NCBI GenBank assembly: GCA_018433975.1
Contig: JAHDQE010000080.1
Location: 1 to 64,000, forward strand
Source: Ornatilinea sp.
GTDB taxonomy: Bacteria > Chloroflexota > Anaerolineae > Anaerolineales > Anaerolineaceae
Direction of reading: 5' to 3'
Length of the DNA: 64,000 bases
Shown piece by piece: positions 1 through 7,451 of the stretch. The notes under the pieces are model-generated. The model made no database searches. It saw only the letters and a program-made list of their open reading frames with translations, and was not told the origin of the DNA. Each line of letters starts with the position of its first letter. Position 1 is the first letter of the stretch. The position numbers and the translations under genes are program-made.

Positions 1-4
1 AAAA

Positions 5-130
5 ATGACCGACAAATTCATCTCCAAACTGAACCCCAAAATGATCCGCTTCTTACTGCTCACCACCACCCTGGTGCTCTTCGTCCTCTCGGCTGGCGCC
101 CCCGGCTGCATTGGCGGCGCAGGCGGATAG
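5..130 (+). CDS. Small hydrophobic peptide, unknown function
   Basis: A 41-residue ORF starting at ATG 5 and ending at TAG 128-130. It has a short basic N-terminus with several Lys, one hydrophobic segment (about residues 14-30) and a tail rich in Gly and Ala containing one Cys (Cys35). That layout fits a secreted or membrane-anchored small peptide. Its stop lies 3 bases before the GTG start of the DUF5317 gene, which suggests translational coupling. Upstream sequence is cut off by the window edge, so the ribosome site and promoter are not visible. I do not recognise a family. It could be a precursor of a signalling peptide, or simply a small membrane peptide. Confidence 0.5.
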   Translation: MTDKFISKLNPKMIRFLLLTTTLVLFVLSAGAPGCIGGAGG

Positions 131-133
131 TCC

Positions 134-715
134 GTGATCCTACTCACAGCCATCATCGCAGGGCTACTCGCCGGTTTCATCCGCGCTACCTGGAACAAGC
201 GAAAATTAAGCCCCCTTCCTTTGAAATCCGAATGGCTTGTTTTTGTGGCTTTTCTTCCACAGCTTATCGCTTTTCAATTACCGGCAACACGGACAAGATT
301 ATCAGATGATTTAGTTCGAGTAGCACTGGTAAGTTCGCAACTTCTATTATTGGTATTTGCATGGCTAAATCGTAAGGCTCCTGGTTCTTGGTTTTTAGGT
401 GCTGGACTGGCTTTAAATTTTTTAGTAATTGTTCTGAATGGCGGTTTGATGCCCATTAGCCCAGAAATTGTAAGCAAGTACCTTCCCAATGCACCAGCCG
501 GTACGTGGACGATCGGAGAACGGCTGGGAGCAACCAAAGACATCGTTTTGAACATCTCCGAAACCCGTTTTTGGTGGCTTTCAGATCGATTTACATTACC
601 AGATTGGATCAATTATCCCGTTGCTTTTAGTTTTGGGGACATTTTGATTTGGATCGGTGCATTCTGGCTATTTTGGTCACTGGGTGCCGCACAGACCTCT
701 TTACAGGAGAATTAA
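134..715 (+). CDS. DUF5317-like multi-pass membrane protein
   Basis: A 193-residue protein starting at GTG 134. It shows about four to five hydrophobic segments (near residues 1-20, 35-50, 62-80, 85-102 and 165-185). A conserved-looking Asn-Gly-Gly-Leu-Met-Pro motif sits after the fourth segment, and a Phe-Gly-Asp motif precedes the last helix. I recognise this pattern as DUF5317, a family of unknown function in Firmicutes and Chloroflexota. The gene is tightly packed between the 41-residue peptide gene and the small soluble gene, with 3 and 2 base gaps. Context suggests a role in handling or sensing a peptide, but nothing in the sequence proves this. Confidence 0.65.
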   Translation: MILLTAIIAGLLAGFIRATWNKRKLSPLPLKSEWLVFVAFLPQLIAFQLPATRTRLSDDLVRVALVSSQLLLLVFAWLNRKAPGSWFLGAGLALNFLVIVLNGGLMPISPEIVSKYLPNAPAGTWTIGERLGATKDIVLNISETRFWWLSDRFTLPDWINYPVAFSFGDILIWIGAFWLFWSLGAAQTSLQEN

Positions 716-717
716 CA

Positions 718-1017
718 ATGAGTACAAGAAACTTCCTTTACCACACTGAAGAAAAACACAGTATGCCAAAACTCCATACTCCGGCAGAATTCAGTCGAAT
801 TCTCACAGCAGCTGTGGTTAACCAGCAATTTTGCAACACGCTGCTCAAAAATCCATCCCTGGCTCTGGCAAACGGTTTCTGTGGCGAGAAATTCAATCTT
901 ACAAGAGAAGAAAAACGTCAATTGCTTTCCATCCAGGCCTCGTCGTTGGAAGAATTCGCGCAACAGCTCATCGCTGATAAATCAATGGCACGTGTTTCGT
1001 GTTGTGCAGGTGATTAA
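718..1017 (+). CDS. Small NHLP/Os1348-like protein, possible peptide precursor
   Basis: The start at ATG 718 is supported by an AGGAGA ribosome site at 705-710. An in-frame ATG at 649 lies inside the upstream gene and is unlikely. The 99-residue product has a central helical region with an 'Asn-Pro-x-x-Ala-Leu' turn and a 'Leu-Thr-x-Glu-Glu' helix start. This resembles the nitrile-hydratase-leader-peptide clan (Os1348 type), whose members often serve as RiPP leaders. The C-terminus ends in a short segment with two adjacent Cys followed by Ala-Gly-Asp. No RiPP-modifying enzyme is adjacent. The family call is by pattern only. Confidence 0.55.
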   Translation: MSTRNFLYHTEEKHSMPKLHTPAEFSRILTAAVVNQQFCNTLLKNPSLALANGFCGEKFNLTREEKRQLLSIQASSLEEFAQQLIADKSMARVSCCAGD

Positions 1018-1103
1018 TTCTGTCCAGTTCTAAAAACACTCCCATTATCGGTAAGACTGGCAGTAAATAAGGCACTGCCGTCGATCATCATGGAATAAAT
1101 ACA

Positions 1104-2330
1104 GTGGACTCAAAGAAACCCATCAATGTTGAAGTGATACCCTCCGCTCCAGATCTACAGGATGCGGATAAGCTTTTTTTAAATTTTTCCACAACAGAAT
1201 ACAGAAAAAGCAAAAATATCCCGGAAAAAGATCAGCGGTTACACAGGCTTTTAGAGTTGCAAATGCTGTGCAACTTAAGCCAGGAATTGAGCACGCGGTC
1301 GCAACACCTGGATCTTCTGGATCATCTCGCCGAGCAAGCTGTAAAAATTACCCACTCTGAATTCAGCCAAATACTTACATGGGAACCTGACGGATCGTTC
1401 ATCTGTCAGGTAAATTCTCGTTTACAACCTGCAGACCAACAAAACAATTCCCCCTATCTGGCGCCCATCGCTTCCTGGCTTCATTACTTACAGGTTATCA
1501 ATCAAAAAAAGCCGGTTGTTTTAAAACAAGATGCTCCCGACATTTCAGAAGATGAACGTCGGGCAATGGGATTGGATACGGTTGAAGAGCTATGGATGCT
1601 TCCGCTCTGGGCAGGATCAGAAAAAATCGGGTTATTGATTCTTGGCAGCAATCCAAGTCACAAAAAAGACAAACAAATATGTGACCGTCTTGGACAAATG
1701 ACGCCTATTGCAGATCAGGCAACGATCGGAATTCAACGGAAGCGCATCCAACAAAACCTCGAAAAAAGTTTTGTCGAAATCATTCTGGCTCTGGCAGAAA
1801 ATATTGAAGTTGACGCACGGTCCTCTCATCGGCATGAATACCATACCTCAACCATTGTTACTACGATTGCCACTTCATTCGGTTTTTCAACTGCCGAAAT
1901 CCAGGCTCTCCAATGGGCGGGTTTATTGCATGATATTGGCAAGATGCAAATTCCAGAAGAACTTCTCCAAAAACCGGGACCACTGACATCTGACGAATGG
2001 CAGATCATGCGGAAGCATCCCGTTTTTGGTGCGGAAATGCTTTCTTCAATTTCTCTTTTGAAAGACGTAGTTCCGATTATCAAGTATCATCATGAAAAAT
2101 ATAACGGAAGTGGGTACCCCTTCGGATTAAAAGGTGAGGAGATTCCCATTGGCGCCAGAATATTGTCTGTAGCGGACGCTTACAGTGTAATGGTAGGCGG
2201 GCGGGTATATTGCAAACCCAGATCACAAAAGGAAGCTGTCGAAGAGCTGGTGCGGTGCTCCGGTAAACACTTTGATCCGATCATTGTAAATAAATTCATA
2301 GAACTGATTGACTCGGGTCTGATCTATTAA
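1104..2330 (+). CDS. GAF domain-HD-GYP phosphodiesterase
   Basis: A 408-residue protein from GTG 1104, with no strong ribosome site visible. Residues about 50-215 look like a GAF sensor domain. Residues about 225-400 form an HD-GYP domain, with the HDIGK motif near residue 276, an HH pair followed by Gly-Ser-Gly-Tyr-Pro near 336, and the 'ADAYSVM' segment. HD-GYP enzymes of this type hydrolyse cyclic-di-GMP or related dinucleotides. There is no N-terminal membrane segment, so it is probably cytoplasmic, sensing a ligand or partner through GAF. It is the last gene of the cluster and is followed by a strong terminator at 2363-2400. Confidence 0.88.
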   Translation: MDSKKPINVEVIPSAPDLQDADKLFLNFSTTEYRKSKNIPEKDQRLHRLLELQMLCNLSQELSTRSQHLDLLDHLAEQAVKITHSEFSQILTWEPDGSFICQVNSRLQPADQQNNSPYLAPIASWLHYLQVINQKKPVVLKQDAPDISEDERRAMGLDTVEELWMLPLWAGSEKIGLLILGSNPSHKKDKQICDRLGQMTPIADQATIGIQRKRIQQNLEKSFVEIILALAENIEVDARSSHRHEYHTSTIVTTIATSFGFSTAEIQALQWAGLLHDIGKMQIPEELLQKPGPLTSDEWQIMRKHPVFGAEMLSSISLLKDVVPIIKYHHEKYNGSGYPFGLKGEEIPIGARILSVADAYSVMVGGRVYCKPRSQKEAVEELVRCSGKHFDPIIVNKFIELIDSGLIY

Positions 2331-2362
2331 TTACTTCATTGTTAATATGGAATGGGGGCAGG

Positions 2363-2400
2363 ACTCTAACCGGAGGGTATCTCCGGTTAGAGTGTTTTAT
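2363..2400 (+). terminator. Rho-independent terminator after HD-GYP gene
   Basis: A perfect 13-bp stem (2363-2375 with 2381-2393, starting ACTCTAACC) closes a 5-base loop and is followed by a short T-rich tail. It lies 33 bases after the HD-GYP stop codon. Confidence 0.88.
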
Positions 2401-2505
2401 AATGCCTATTTCCACTCTCCTGTATTCTTACTGATCCAAAAACAAATTCCCTGAAAAGGGTAACTTTCTCACAAATACCAACCTTTCAGTATAATTATTT
2501 CTGAA

Positions 2506-3753
2506 ATGAAATTAAATCAAAATCTGTACGACCTGGTTGTTATCGGCGGAGGACCGGCCGGATTCTTTGGCGCGATCTCATGCCTTGAGAAGAATTCGAA
2601 CCTCAGTATTTGCATTCTGGAAAGAGGGCACCAGCTTCTTTCAAAAGTGCTTGCGTCCGGGGGTGGGCGCTGTAATGTAACCTATGCTTGTTTTGAACCG
2701 GCCCAACTGGCATTAAATTATCCCAGAGGCAGCAAAGCCCTGCGCGGGCCATTCACCCGCTTCCAGCCCCACGACACCATTCGGTGGTTCGAAACCAAAG
2801 GCGTCCCCCTCAAAACTGAAAAAGACGGGCGCGTCTTCCCAGTCAGCGATTCTTCCAAAACGATTCAGGCCTGTCTGGTTCAAACAGCAAAAGATCTGGA
2901 TGTTGATATCTCGATCCAATCCGAGGTCAACAGCATTCAACCAACGCAGAATCAAGACTTCAACATCTTGCTTAACACAGGAACAGAGATCCGGACGCGA
3001 AAAATTCTGCTCGCAACAGGCGGAAACCCACAGTCTTTTCCGCTCGCTGAAGGATTGGGGCATTCTATTCAACCTCCTGTACCGTCTCTGTTCACATTTG
3101 ATATCCATGATCCTTTGCTGGAAGGGTTGTCCGGATTATCTGTTCAGGACGCCGAAATTCAACTGGCCGGCACAAAATTAAAGCAGCGCGGGCCCATATT
3201 GATTACTCACTGGGGATTAAGCGGACCGGCAATTTTAAAACTTTCAGCCTGGGGCGCCAGAACGCTTTATGAGAAAAAATACCAGATCGGGCTGCTGCTT
3301 AACTGGCTGCCAGCATACAACCAAGACAGTTTATTCCAACGCCTCTTGAAAGAAAAGGATCTCGCGAATCATCACCAAATTAAAACAACAGATCCCACAC
3401 AGACCTTACCCCGCCGTATGTGGAAACGCCTTATTGAAGCAGCCGGGATTCCCGATGACACAACCTGGAATACTGTTTCCAGAAATCAACTCAACACGCT
3501 TGCCACCCTCCTCACCCGGACGGAGCTGTTCATTCAGGGCAAGGGAGAATTTAAAGAAGAATTTGTCACCTGCGGCGGAGTCAATCTGAAAGAGGTAAAT
3601 TTCAAAACTATGGAGAGTAAACTCTGCCCCGGAGTTTATTTCGCCGGCGAGCTTCTGGATATTGATGGAATCACGGGAGGATTTAATTTCCAAAATGCCT
3701 GGACCACCGGTTGGATTGCGGGACAGGCCATCGCAGAATCTTTAACGGAATAA
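2506..3753 (+). CDS. HI0933/BaiN-family FAD-dependent oxidoreductase
   Basis: A 415-residue flavoprotein from ATG 2506. The N-terminus carries a dinucleotide-binding glycine motif (VVIGGGPAG, residues 11-19). Further on are the Ala-Ser-Gly-Gly-Gly-Arg-Cys-Asn segment and a C-terminal FAD motif around 'GELLDIDGITGGFN'. This set is typical of the HI0933/YhiN/BaiN family, often annotated as an aminoacetone oxidase-like protein; the substrate of most members is not settled. Length is normal for the family. The gene stands alone, between the terminator at 2363-2400 and the his promoter at 3773. Confidence 0.88.
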   Translation: MKLNQNLYDLVVIGGGPAGFFGAISCLEKNSNLSICILERGHQLLSKVLASGGGRCNVTYACFEPAQLALNYPRGSKALRGPFTRFQPHDTIRWFETKGVPLKTEKDGRVFPVSDSSKTIQACLVQTAKDLDVDISIQSEVNSIQPTQNQDFNILLNTGTEIRTRKILLATGGNPQSFPLAEGLGHSIQPPVPSLFTFDIHDPLLEGLSGLSVQDAEIQLAGTKLKQRGPILITHWGLSGPAILKLSAWGARTLYEKKYQIGLLLNWLPAYNQDSLFQRLLKEKDLANHHQIKTTDPTQTLPRRMWKRLIEAAGIPDDTTWNTVSRNQLNTLATLLTRTELFIQGKGEFKEEFVTCGGVNLKEVNFKTMESKLCPGVYFAGELLDIDGITGGFNFQNAWTTGWIAGQAIAESLTE

Positions 3754-3772
3754 AATTTGAGCAGCGGATTGC

Positions 3773-3801
3773 TTGACAGTTGCCCTTTAGTTTGTTATAA
3801 A
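3773..3801 (+). promoter_or_regulatory. Sigma-70-type promoter of the his operon
   Basis: TTGACA at 3773-3778 and TATAAA at 3796-3801 are separated by 17 bases. The expected start point, near 3808, is only a few bases before the leader-peptide ATG at 3810. Confidence 0.88.
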
Positions 3802-3809
3802 TTTAGCTA

Positions 3810-3866
3810 ATGAAAAACACATCTTTTTCTATTCATCATCATCATTCCAAACTTCCCCTACTCTGA
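3810..3866 (+). CDS. hisL: Histidine operon leader peptide (HisL-like)
   Basis: An 18-residue ORF (ATG 3810, TGA 3864-3866) with four consecutive CAT histidine codons at 3834-3845. It sits directly after a consensus promoter and before a terminator hairpin and hisG. This is the textbook layout of ribosome-mediated attenuation: scarce charged tRNA-His stalls the ribosome on the His run. The peptide sequence is unlike the enterobacterial HisL apart from the His run. No Shine-Dalgarno site fits between the predicted start point and the ATG, so the leader is probably translated from a leaderless or near-leaderless transcript. The stop codon itself falls in the predicted antiterminator arm. Confidence 0.87.
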   Translation: MKNTSFSIHHHHSKLPLL

Positions 3867-3952
3867 CCGGTGGAGGTCTGGTTTGTTTGACATACCAACA
3901 CTTGAACCCGCTATCATAAGCCCCCGGTCAACCGGGGGCTTTTTATTATTTT
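3864..3952 (+). promoter_or_regulatory. His attenuator: antiterminator and terminator hairpins
   Basis: The terminator stem is AGCCCCCGGT (3919-3928) with its perfect complement at 3931-3940, followed by a T-rich run to 3952. An alternative pairing joins TGACCGG (3864-3870, overlapping the leader stop codon) with CCGGTCA (3924-3930) over 7 bp, and it can extend by two G-C pairs past one mismatch. The two structures are mutually exclusive because they share 3924-3930. A ribosome stalled at the His codons leaves 3864-3870 free, so the antiterminator can form. A ribosome at the stop codon covers that arm, so the terminator forms. Confidence 0.85.
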
Positions 3953-3969
3953 CAGGATAAGGAGATTAA

Positions 3970-5001
3970 ATGCCCACTTTCAAAATTCCAAACAAGCCCG
4001 ATCATATCGTGCGTCTCTCTCTGCCATCAAAAGGGCGGCTGGCAGAAGACAGTTTAAGCTTATTGAAGGACTGTGGCCTGGATGTTTACAAGCCAAACCC
4101 CCGGCAATATGAAGCACGCATTCCCAATGTACCCGAATTAACCGTTCTTTTTCAACGCCCAGGAGATATTGTAGCCGGTGTCCGGGATGGAAGCGTGGAC
4201 TTTGGAATAACCGGACTGGACATTGTCGAAGAACGAAAAGGACCCAATGGAGACATCTTGATCCTTCATGACGAACTCGCTTTTGGGAAATGTTCCCTGG
4301 CCCTTGCTGTGCCGGAAACCCTGGGAGATGTTTTCAATCTGGCATCCTTGAAAACTTTCACAGATTCACTTCCCTCCCCACTTCGAGTTGCCACAAAGTT
4401 CCCCGTACTCACAGAGAGATTTTTAAATAAACATGAGATTTCACACACATTGATCTCATCCGAAGGGACCCTGGAGCTCGCCCCCTCCATTGGATACGCA
4501 GATATGATCTCGGATCTGGTCTCTTCCGGGCAAACGCTTCGTGACAACCGCCTGCGATTGCTTGAAGACGGGTTAATCCTTAAATCTCAATCTGTCCTGA
4601 TTGCCAACCGGAAAGCCCTGAAAACCAATCCGCTGGCGCTAAAAATAGCCCGGCAGCTATTAGAATATATTGAAGCACACTTGCGGGCAAATGAAAATGT
4701 TGCCATTTTCGCCAATATACGCGGTGCTTCTCCGGAAGCCATTGCAGAATTATTATTCTTACAACCAACCGTTGGCGGCCTGCAAGGTCCAACCATTTCC
4801 AAAGTGATTGTCCGTGATGGAGATCCCAACTGGTACGCAGTTAATGTGATCGTCAACCGCAACAAACTTTTCAATGCCATCACAGAACTCCGCGGTATTG
4901 GTGGAAGCGGTGTTGTGGTGATGCCGGTAGATTATATTTTTGAAGAAGAAACACCCCGTTACACTGCCATGCTGAACGCGCTGGGAATCAACAATAAATA
5001 A
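3970..5001 (+). CDS. hisG: ATP phosphoribosyltransferase, long form
   Basis: The first enzyme of histidine synthesis; it joins ATP and PRPP to give phosphoribosyl-ATP. The start at ATG 3970 has an AAGGAG site at 3959-3964. The 343-residue protein has the two-lobed catalytic region with the Gly-Ile-Thr-Gly segment near residue 80 and the 'SSGTL'-like loop region near 160-200. A C-terminal extension from about residue 235 matches the HisG regulatory domain that binds histidine for feedback inhibition. This is the long, self-sufficient form, consistent with the absence of a hisZ in the operon. It is the first gene after the attenuator. Confidence 0.95.
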   Translation: MPTFKIPNKPDHIVRLSLPSKGRLAEDSLSLLKDCGLDVYKPNPRQYEARIPNVPELTVLFQRPGDIVAGVRDGSVDFGITGLDIVEERKGPNGDILILHDELAFGKCSLALAVPETLGDVFNLASLKTFTDSLPSPLRVATKFPVLTERFLNKHEISHTLISSEGTLELAPSIGYADMISDLVSSGQTLRDNRLRLLEDGLILKSQSVLIANRKALKTNPLALKIARQLLEYIEAHLRANENVAIFANIRGASPEAIAELLFLQPTVGGLQGPTISKVIVRDGDPNWYAVNVIVNRNKLFNAITELRGIGGSGVVVMPVDYIFEEETPRYTAMLNALGINNK

Positions 5002-5016
5002 TATTTTAGGAGGTGA

Positions 5017-6342
5017 ATGATGTTGAAAATATATGATGCGGAAACCGCAAAAAAGACCTTGCTGAAACGAGTTCCACCCGATGAAATGCCTGTTCCCGAA
5101 TCCGTTTTAAAAGGCATCGAGAAAATCTTTGGTGAACCTCTGACTCCTGAAGAAGCCGTTAAACGCATTTTAAAAGACGTTCGCACAGAAGGCGACGCGG
5201 GCTTACGGAAATGGGGGTTAAAACTGGATGACTATGGTCCTGAAAACTTTGCTATTCCTAAAGAAAAAATACAGAATGCATTACAAGAGATCCCGGAAAA
5301 AGAACGCGAAGCGCTGGAACTGGCGGCAAACCGGGTAAGACAATATCATGAAGCCCAACCGGTCACCTCCTGGCTGACCCAGAACATGGGCGGGACATTG
5401 GGACAATTCGTGCGTCCCATCCGCCGGGTTGGTTTGTACATCCCCTCCGGCAGCGCCCCCTTACCTTCAACCGTGATCATGTCGGCCGTCATTGCGCAGG
5501 TTGCCGGTGTAAAAGAGATCGCCCTGGTAGCACCTCCTGAACGCGGCACCGGAAAAATCAACCCCTTCATTCTGGCATCAGCAGCGCTGCTCGGCATTGA
5601 CGAAATCTACGCCATTGGCGGCGCCCAGGCTATCGCCGCTTTGGCTTATGGGACAGAAAGCATCCCCGCCGTAGACAAAATCTGCGGGCCTGGAAACCTG
5701 TTCGTCGCACTGGCAAAACGACAGGTCTTCGGCACGGTTGGCATTGACAGCATTGCCGGTCCCACCGAAACGCTGGTAATTGCAGATGCTTCAGCTCGCC
5801 CGGATTGGGTCGCCGCAGATATGCTGGCACAGGCCGAACACGATGTATTGGCCTCCGCCATCCTCCTCAGTCCTTCACAGGAACTCATCGACAAAGTTGT
5901 GGCTGAAGTGGAAAAGCAAGTGAAAGAGCGCGACCGGAATCCCATTCTCGAGATTTCCCTGCAAAATCGCAGCGGCGCAGTGCTGACTCAAGACCTGGAT
6001 GAAGCCGTTGACCTGGCGAATGCCTATGCAGTAGAACATCTGTGCCTGTCTGTTGAGGACCCGTGGGCACTTGCTAACAAAGTTTACGCCGCCGGCGCTG
6101 TCTTCCTGGGCGAACATTCATTTGAAGTGCTGGGCGATTATGTAGCCGGCCCCAGCCACGTTCTTCCTACCGGCGGGTCAGCACGTTTCAGTTCCGCTTT
6201 GAACGTACTTGATTTTGTGCATCACATGAGTTTCGTCGCCCTGGACAAAGAAACCACTCAGGAGATCGCACCCGCAGCAGCTATCATCGCCGACGCGGAG
6301 GGATTGGATGCCCACGCTAACGCAGCAAGAGTAAGATTATGA
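5017..6342 (+). CDS. hisD: Histidinol dehydrogenase
   Basis: Catalyses the last two oxidations, from L-histidinol to L-histidine, using NAD and a zinc ion. The 441-residue product has the family hallmarks: 'PSGSAPLPST', the 'CGPGN' segment, 'DSIAGPTE', and the C-terminal 'GPSHVLPTGGSARFSS' region with the zinc-binding and catalytic His. A very strong AGGAGGTG ribosome site at 5008-5015 precedes ATG 5017. A second ATG at 5020 has better spacing (6 bases) and may be the true start. The gene follows hisG by 15 bases and overlaps hisC by 4 bases (ATGA). Confidence 0.96.
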   Translation: MMLKIYDAETAKKTLLKRVPPDEMPVPESVLKGIEKIFGEPLTPEEAVKRILKDVRTEGDAGLRKWGLKLDDYGPENFAIPKEKIQNALQEIPEKEREALELAANRVRQYHEAQPVTSWLTQNMGGTLGQFVRPIRRVGLYIPSGSAPLPSTVIMSAVIAQVAGVKEIALVAPPERGTGKINPFILASAALLGIDEIYAIGGAQAIAALAYGTESIPAVDKICGPGNLFVALAKRQVFGTVGIDSIAGPTETLVIADASARPDWVAADMLAQAEHDVLASAILLSPSQELIDKVVAEVEKQVKERDRNPILEISLQNRSGAVLTQDLDEAVDLANAYAVEHLCLSVEDPWALANKVYAAGAVFLGEHSFEVLGDYVAGPSHVLPTGGSARFSSALNVLDFVHHMSFVALDKETTQEIAPAAAIIADAEGLDAHANAARVRL

Positions 6343-7436
6343 AAGTTGCAGCCAGATTTCAAAATTTTCCGCCTTATACCCCTATTGAACCCTTTGAGGT
6401 GCTTTCCAAGCGGCTTGGAGTGCCGGCTGAAAAGATTGTTAAGGTGGACGCAAACGAGAATTCATACGGCCCTTCTCCAAAAGTGGCCGAAGCCCTCTCC
6501 CAACTGGCGTTTCCGCATATCTACCCCGACCCCGAAAGCCGGGCCTTACGCGAAGCACTCGCCGGATTCACCGGCGCTCCCATGGAGAATTTAATTGCCG
6601 GTGCCGGAGCGGACGAGTTAATTGATCTCCTCCTGAGATTGGTATTGGAACCCGGCGATACCGTCCTCAATTTTCCTCCCACATTTGGCATGTATCCCTT
6701 CGATACGCTGCTGAACGCGGGGCAGGTGATCGAAATTCCACGACAGCCTGATTTCTCATTGGATATGCCCGCTATCTTGAATGCTGTGGAAAAACATCGA
6801 CCTAAAATACTGTTCCTGACTACACCAAACAACCCCGATGGTAGTTTTCCCAAACCGGAAGTGATCGATCAATTATTGGACCTGCCTGTGCTGGTGGTGA
6901 TTGACGAAGCCTACATTGAATTCACTGAAACAGGCGGGGTTCTGGGGGAAAAGCTCTCGCGGATTCGTCAGGTTGCAGAGCGCGAAAACCTGATTGTCCT
7001 GCGGACCTTCAGCAAGTGGGCCGGACTGGCCGGGCTCCGGGTTGGCTATGGAGCTTTCCCAAACTGGATGCTGCCTGCAATATGGACGGCAAAACAACCT
7101 TATAATGTAAATGTCGCTGCATCCGCCGCTGCCCTGGCATCTTTGGCGGATGTGAACTATCTGGCAGAAAATGTCGTTCGCATCCGGGAAGAGAGGACGC
7201 GTCTGTTCAAAGCCCTGCAAACCATTCCTTTCCTGACGCCTTATCCCTCACAGGCAAACTTCATTTTATGCGGCGTGCAGGGAAGAAATGCAGCAGAACT
7301 GAAAACCTTGCTGGCTTCGCAGGCCATCCTGGTCCGCTATTACAACAGCGCACTGCTAAAAGACACCATCCGCATCAGCGTAGGGCGTCCCTCCGATAGC
7401 GACGCGGTAATTGCCGCACTCAAGAAAATAGCTTGA
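6339..7436 (+). CDS. hisC: Histidinol-phosphate aminotransferase
   Basis: A PLP-dependent enzyme that transfers an amino group from glutamate to imidazole acetol phosphate. The 365-residue product is a fold-type I aminotransferase. It has 'DANEN' near the N-terminus, 'NPDG', the 'DEAYIEF' segment whose Asp binds the PLP ring nitrogen, and the Ser-Lys in 'RTFSKW' that carries the Schiff-base lysine. ATG 6339 overlaps the hisD stop by 4 bases, so the two are translationally coupled. The Shine-Dalgarno site is weak, which fits coupling. Confidence 0.95.
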   Translation: MKVAARFQNFPPYTPIEPFEVLSKRLGVPAEKIVKVDANENSYGPSPKVAEALSQLAFPHIYPDPESRALREALAGFTGAPMENLIAGAGADELIDLLLRLVLEPGDTVLNFPPTFGMYPFDTLLNAGQVIEIPRQPDFSLDMPAILNAVEKHRPKILFLTTPNNPDGSFPKPEVIDQLLDLPVLVVIDEAYIEFTETGGVLGEKLSRIRQVAERENLIVLRTFSKWAGLAGLRVGYGAFPNWMLPAIWTAKQPYNVNVAASAAALASLADVNYLAENVVRIREERTRLFKALQTIPFLTPYPSQANFILCGVQGRNAAELKTLLASQAILVRYYNSALLKDTIRISVGRPSDSDAVIAALKKIA

Positions 7437-7451
7437 TAAGGAACGAATCCC

